From: Chrysomallon squamiferum
Taxonomy: Eukaryota > Mollusca > Gastropoda > Neomphalida > Peltospiridae
NCBI GenBank assembly: GCA_012295275.1
Contig: CM022670.1
Location: 3,934,764 to 3,996,763 of the forward strand
Reading direction: 5' to 3'
DNA: 62,000 bases
Under the pieces are notes generated by a model, which saw only the letters and a list, made by a program, of their open reading frames with translations, did no database searches and had not been told where the DNA came from. The position numbers and the translations under genes were made by a program. Positions 59,969 through 62,000 of the stretch are shown here, one piece after another (position 1 is the stretch's first letter; each line of letters opens with the position of its first letter).

Positions 59969-60003
59969 ATCAAATGTACTTTGAAATAATTTTCCGTTCT
60001 TAC
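59228..60003 (-). other. SLC6 intron, 776 bases
   Basis: T run at 59451-59472 and a TA array at 59923-59963 close to the donor of the first visible exon. Contains the left copy of the direct repeat described separately. Confidence 0.7.
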
Positions 60004-60517
60004 CTTGAAATAAGGGACAAATCTTCCACGGTCCAATTCCACCCTCTGACATGAACTGGCCCAGTGACACCTCCAGGAAAAACACAGGAATCCCGCCCAG
60101 CAAGACAGCGATGAAATAGGGAATTAAAAACGCCCCTGAAACGAATGGTAGAATAACTATTAATAGAATTTCGACTGAGTATTGAGAGAAAAAATGAGAG
60201 ATAAAGTTATTTTTATTATTATTTTAGTTTTTGGGAATGGTTTTTAATTTCCCTAATTCGACAACAACAACAACAACAACAACAATTTAATACAGTTAAA
60301 GATCTTCTGAATTAATTGCTAGATTATTTTTCAAAAACCATTTAAGAACAAATCCAAATAGGATTAAAACGTGATTAGGTTTCGTTTTTGTTTTTTTGTC
60401 GAAAACAGATAGTGGTAAATGCTTCTTAAAATATAAAAATAATGTCATGTAATTTTAAAATCTGTTCCAACTTTGTTTATCTGACCTTCTTTATTCATTT
60501 ATTTATACCTTTTATTT
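59816..60517. repeat. Diverged direct repeat flanking the TM2 exon
   Basis: Copies at about 59816-59923 and 60427-60517 share TTAAAAT-TAAAA-TAATGTCA, then CAACTTTGTT-ATCTGACC, then the string TTCTTTATTCATTTATTTAT. The right copy lacks about 16 bases in the middle. The 132-base exon at 60004-60135 lies between them. Confidence 0.8.
60004..60135 (-). CDS. SLC6 transporter, first visible exon (TM2)
   Basis: Preceded by acceptor TTTCAG and followed by donor GTAAGA. It starts with two bases of a split Gly codon, so the upstream exon must end in phase 1, as in the family sequence [11 protein letters not shown]. Encodes residues 1-43: [14 protein letters not shown] and then [13 protein letters not shown], the re-entrant end of TM2 and the first intracellular loop, closing with WKICPLFQ. 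Tyr6 in IPYF corresponds to a chloride ligand of GAT-1. The exon lies between two diverged copies of a roughly 100-base direct repeat in the flanking introns. Confidence 0.93.
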
Positions 60518-61267
60518 TTATTTTTTTAAATATTTTTTATTAGACACCTCTTCTTGAAATGTAAGCTACTGTTGAAATCTAGGACAGGGTTACATACGCA
60601 ATTTACCTTTCAAAATAACTTCACCATTTACACATTCTGACCTATAAATTTCATGTCATCATTTATGGTAACAATTTAAGAAATTAAAATTTTTTAAAAA
60701 AAAAAAGTAAGTCAGCGTATTGTTAAACGGTTTTATTTGTTTATGTGCTAAGATACCTAACAATATAGAGGAACAGCTGGCATCCCGTTTTATTCGGTCA
60801 GTAAGTTAATAAATATTCCGTTTCTGCTTGAATTGGCCAGCACAAAGCAGATAAAACAACCCGCATGTGTAACATGTAAAATACATATCAAGTATATAAC
60901 ACGAGTCCTTGCTCGACTGTCTGTTTTCTTAAATACCCAGTCGTTCAGTCGTTTATATGTGTAAACAAGAGGAAAGGCCCAGCCACTGTTACAGTGAAAC
61001 GAGAAGCACAAATGACATTTCTGAATAAGACCTGCAAATGTAAACAGTCATATGGGTTTCGTTGTGTGTTTTACAGTCCTTGAAACAGCTGTTGCAGAAA
61101 AACATGTTTATGAACGACTGAACTACAGTCTATTTCATGTACGGGGTTTTGTGTTTTAAACAAACGTTAATAATAGTTTAACGGTTTTATTTTACATCCA
61201 GAATACGAAAAAAATATATATATGTAAAATATAATAAATAAAATAAAAAAAAAAATAATAATAAAAA

Positions 61268-61312
<45 letters not shown>

Positions 61313-62000
61313 TTTTATTATTATTTAAAACCAAAGCTTCTCTTTCGCTATTTCCCTTTTTTTTCTTCTTCTCTAATTCGTTAATAATTCACAGAGTTAA
61401 ATATAAAGTTATATATAAACTGAAATAAAATAATGAATGACTAACAAGGGAATATAAAGTAATACGAGAACCAACGCTCAGCCTAGTTTAATTTTCTAAT
61501 GCAGATGTTTTCAGCACATAAAACCCTAAATGACTGAAATTGCAGAAACAACTGATGACATTTTGTAGGTCTTAGAACCAATTTAACTGCACACGAAAGA
61601 CTCTTCGCGCAGGAACAGTGTTTGTTTTCCCAAGCTAACGGATGACCCAGGACCTAGTAAATCAAATTATAGAGATATACATCAGGAAGCCACTGTGATA
61701 TACACTCGGAAACAAATCAATAGAAGGCGTACTAACGATTTAGTTTCGGCCAACGGGAAATATTGATTTTGATGTTGCTCGACTTGGCTGACCATATTCG
61801 ACAAACCCGACAGATGAAAGGTAAATAGCCAAATCGTTTCTGATATATTAAACATGATTAGGCACGAAGACGAGTAATAAAAACATCACGAACGTCAATG
61901 TTTGTCTTAACGCATCATCAGGTCCCGGGAGATACATCCGTCCCTTTACATTAACAAACTGCACGTTTTCCTCATTGACTGTTATCAGACATAGCTTAAT
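60136..62000 (-). other. SLC6 intron continuing past the window end
   Basis: At least 1865 bases of intron upstream (minus sense) of the TM2 exon. An ATT array lies at 61270-61308. I looked on the minus strand for the TM1 signature (GNVWRFPY) and did not find it, so the N-terminal exon and promoter are outside. Confidence 0.75.

Larger units (their letters stand above)
39412..60135 (-). other. SLC6 transporter gene (GABA/taurine/creatine-type), 5' truncated by window
   Basis: Twelve exons on the minus strand join in frame to 598 residues plus stop; residues below are numbered from the first whole codon of the first visible exon. They cover TM2-TM12 and the C-terminal tail of a sodium- and chloride-coupled symporter of the plasma membrane. 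Chloride ligands known from GAT-1 are all present (Tyr6, Gln246, Ser250, Asn282, Ser286), as is the TM8 sodium-site pair Asp350-Ser351. [24 protein letters not shown] and [15 protein letters not shown] place it nearer GABA, taurine and creatine carriers than monoamine or glycine carriers. The substrate cannot be fixed without TM1, whose exon lies past 62000. The normal family length is about 600-650; with about 80-90 missing residues this one would be near 680, mainly from a long extracellular loop 2. All introns are GT-AG. Confidence 0.95.

Noticed and set aside
60136-62000. TM1 exon of the SLC6 gene within the window
   Set aside because: I read the minus strand for GNVWRFPY and for a phase-1 donor following NGG and found neither; the exon must lie beyond the window.

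Overview
Nuclear genomic DNA of an animal. The gene content is split into introns, every splice junction I could place is GT-AG, and the DNA is AT-rich with very many homopolymer, di-, tri- and tetranucleotide arrays and minisatellites. Only two genes can be named. One is a 72-nt initiator tRNA-Met on the plus strand (34682-34753). The other is a solute carrier 6 (SLC6) neurotransmitter/osmolyte transporter on the minus strand, of which twelve exons (60135 down to 39412) carry transmembrane segment 2 through the stop codon. Microsatellite density, intron sizes and the SLC6 subtype fit a lophotrochozoan, probably a mollusc; this is inference, since no species marker is present.

Layout. Positions 1-34.6 kb form a gene desert with no exon I can defend. 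It alternates between simple repeats and islands of ordinary complexity with richer CpG. Several islands look like regulatory or conserved non-coding DNA: 1747-2040, 3808-4020, 9236-9500, 13360-13740, 16640-17060, 20340-20500, 22695-23060, 26258-26790, 29040-29160 and 31740-32000. Degenerate tRNA-like heads (A box plus B box at tRNA spacing) mark probable SINE copies, and a 1.28 kb long inverted repeat at 4722-5998 looks like a foldback or TIR element. The tRNA follows at 34.7 kb. From about 35.2 to 39.4 kb the DNA is nearly free of long microsatellites and is T-rich on the minus strand, consistent with a long 3' UTR or downstream flank of the SLC6 gene. From 39.4 kb to the window end lies the SLC6 gene, which continues beyond position 62000 because the exon(s) for the N-terminus and TM1 are not in the window.

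The transporter has 598 visible residues. By sequence features it falls in the GABA/taurine/creatine/betaine branch: an LGLDSQ motif in TM8, a [15 protein letters not shown] block at TM10, and the four chloride-coordinating positions known from GAT-1 are all present. Its second extracellular loop is expanded and carries five N-glycosylation sequons. An Arg replaces the normally invariant Gly after YSAS in TM10. The most unusual structural observation is a 42-bp minisatellite that starts at the 5' splice site of exon 10 and repeats that splice site six more times inside the intron.

I did not find an operon-like or otherwise clearly new multi-gene system. The findings are local anomalies, graded accordingly.
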